Assembly (NCBI GenBank): GCA_900768035.1
Contig: CAAGBH010000021.1
Coordinates: 1-6,562 of the forward strand
Length of the DNA stretch: 6,562 nt
Reading direction: 5' to 3'
Source of the DNA: Clostridia bacterium
GTDB lineage: Bacteria > Bacillota > Clostridia > Oscillospirales > Acutalibacteraceae
Shown here piece by piece: positions 5,614 through 6,562 of the stretch. The notes beneath the pieces were generated by a model. That model saw only the letters and a program-made list of their open reading frames with translations. It ran no database searches and was not told the origin of the DNA. A program made the translations under genes and the position numbers. Within the stretch, counting starts at the first letter, position 1; every line of letters starts with the position of its first letter.

Positions 5614-6160
5614 CCTTATAAACAAATATTTAAACAAAATAAAAAATCCGAAATTTTTAATTATTTTAGGCATTTCAGGAATTTTGCTTATTTTTTTATC
5701 AGGTTTTATAAAGAGCGACAGTAAAACACAACACAAAAAAACTACCGACGAATTTTCGATTGAAGAATACCGAAATCAGTTGGAAGACGATGTGTGCGAT
5801 ATTGTTAAAAGCATTACAGGAAGCAAAAAAGTAACTGTTGTGATAACACTTGAGAGCAGTATGTCTTATAAATACGCCGATATTACAGAGGGCGCAAGCC
5901 AGGATAAAACAGAAAAAGACGTTATAAGCAAAAGTCAGGAATCAAAACAAAATTACATAACCGTAAAAACAGCAGACGGCGGTGAACAGGCTTTACTTGT
6001 GACCACGAAAATGCCTGAAGTTCGAGGGGTTGCAATCGTCTGCGAGGGAGGCGACAACCAATATATTTCAGAAAAAATTCAAAACACCGTTACGGCGGCT
6101 TTGAATATCACATCACAAAGAGTATACATAGCAGGAGGAAACTCTAATGAAAAAAGGTAA
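5606..6160 (+). CDS. spoIIIAG: Stage III sporulation protein AG, ring-forming channel protein
   Basis: In B. subtilis this protein forms a large 30-subunit ring in the space between the mother-cell and forespore membranes. The 184 residues have a cytoplasmic N-terminus, one membrane helix (about 17-34), and a soluble domain made of a helix (51-70), a strand (74-83), a long insertion (about 84-135), a strand in PEVRGVAIVCEGG (137-149), a helix (152-168) and a last strand (171-176). The insertion sits where the known ring carries its extra beta-rich region. PEVRGVAIVCEGGD is the most recognisable family motif. Length is below the roughly 229 residues of B. subtilis. It overlaps spoIIIAF by eight bases. 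AGAGG (about 5589-5593) is 12 bases upstream, rather far, so coupling is likely. Confidence 0.95.
   Translation: MNDLINKYLNKIKNPKFLIILGISGILLIFLSGFIKSDSKTQHKKTTDEFSIEEYRNQLEDDVCDIVKSITGSKKVTVVITLESSMSYKYADITEGASQDKTEKDVISKSQESKQNYITVKTADGGEQALLVTTKMPEVRGVAIVCEGGDNQYISEKIQNTVTAALNITSQRVYIAGGNSNEKR
6133..6138 (+). promoter_or_regulatory. Strong ribosome binding site of spoIIIAH
   Basis: AGGAGG lies eight bases before the ATG at 6147, within the end of spoIIIAG. It is the best ribosome binding site in the operon, in contrast to the weak sites of AD, AE, AF and AG, and suggests that SpoIIIAH is made in larger amounts than its upstream neighbours. Confidence 0.75.
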
Positions 6161-6562
6161 AGTTTTTGGTAAGGGACAGTTAGCAATTGCAGTTATGGTG
6201 GTCGCTTTAGGTGCGGCAATATGGCTTAACACAAAATATCTGCCGACAACAACAAAATATCTGGGTGAAGCATCTTACGTAAGCGGTACGGTTAGTGACA
6301 ACTCAGTACAAACTGCTGCAAAGGTGGAAGAAGATTATTTCGCTTCGGCTAAATCCGACCGTGAAAAAGCATTAAAAAAAGCCGTGGAAACCATTGAAGA
6401 AACCATAAAAAGCGAAAAATTAACCCAAGAAGATAAGGCATCCGCTCTCAAAAAGATTGAGGATATCGGCGCTAATATAGAAAAAGAAGCGAACTGTGAA
6501 AGTCTTTTAAAAGCAAAAGATTTTATCACTAAAGCTCAAAAAGATGCTGAAAATTCTCAGAA
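6147..6562 (+). CDS. spoIIIAH: Stage III sporulation protein AH, N-terminal part, cut by window edge
   Basis: This mother-cell membrane protein has an extracellular domain that binds forespore SpoIIQ and so joins the two halves of the channel; in B. subtilis it also forms a ring. The first 138 codons are present with no stop before the window end. The protein has a short basic N-terminus, one membrane helix (about 11-27), a linker (28-56), and a helical segment starting with EEDYFASAKSDREKALKKAV (61-80), the typical YFA...R..D.RE..R/K pattern of the family. This is followed by IEKEANCESLLKAKDF (111-126), another family hallmark; the cysteine at 117 is usually a hydrophobic residue in the relatives I recall. 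The final beta strands of the ring-building domain are still missing. It overlaps spoIIIAG by 14 bases and has a strong AGGAGG site. Confidence 0.94.
   Translation, partial: MKKGKVFGKGQLAIAVMVVALGAAIWLNTKYLPTTTKYLGEASYVSGTVSDNSVQTAAKVEEDYFASAKSDREKALKKAVETIEETIKSEKLTQEDKASALKKIEDIGANIEKEANCESLLKAKDFITKAQKDAENSQ

Noticed and set aside
6335..6529. 64-codon minus-strand open frame opposite spoIIIAH
   Set aside because: It is antisense to conserved SpoIIIAH sequence and has no independent support.

Overview
The window comes from a low-to-moderate-GC, endospore-forming Firmicute, most likely an anaerobic member of the Clostridia. The basis is a complete-looking start of the sporulation operon spoIIIA (AA to AH in canonical order), strong AGGAGG-type ribosome binding sites, a glutamate dehydrogenase resembling the clostridial hexameric enzyme, and a glycine riboswitch of the Firmicute type. 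I cannot assign a genus from sequence alone.

Layout. Positions 1-298 (minus strand) hold the first 99 codons of a sodium:alanine/glycine (AGCS) symporter, cut by the window edge. The gene-free stretch 299-618 is fully occupied by control elements. On the minus strand these are a sigma-A-like promoter, a single-aptamer glycine riboswitch with a 5' 'ghost' stem, an intrinsic terminator and the symporter ribosome binding site. On the plus strand there is a divergent promoter and a ribosome binding site for gdhA. Positions 619-1971 (plus) encode glutamate dehydrogenase. Positions 1969-2080 hold a strong intrinsic terminator set inside imperfect inverted and direct repeats whose left arm begins in the gdhA stop codon. 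From 2135 to the window end runs the spoIIIA operon on the plus strand: spoIIIAA, AB, AC, AD, AE, AF, AG and the first 138 codons of AH. Its genes overlap or are separated by at most 8 bases.

How the parts work together. The left half concerns amino-acid nitrogen metabolism: glycine/alanine uptake under glycine control, and glutamate/2-oxoglutarate interconversion. The two genes are divergently transcribed from promoters whose -35 boxes lie only 21 bases apart. The right half encodes the mother-cell side of the SpoIIIA-SpoIIQ feeding channel that connects mother cell and forespore after engulfment: the SpoIIIAA ATPase, membrane proteins AB to AE, and ring-forming AF, AG and AH. In Bacillus subtilis this operon is transcribed by sigma-E; I could not find a convincing sigma-E promoter here.

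I found no undescribed multi-gene system. The features most worth a second look are the riboswitch architecture, which predicts an OFF switch, the repeat cluster around the gdhA terminator in the space where the spoIIIA promoter should be, and the shortened SpoIIIAB and SpoIIIAF proteins.
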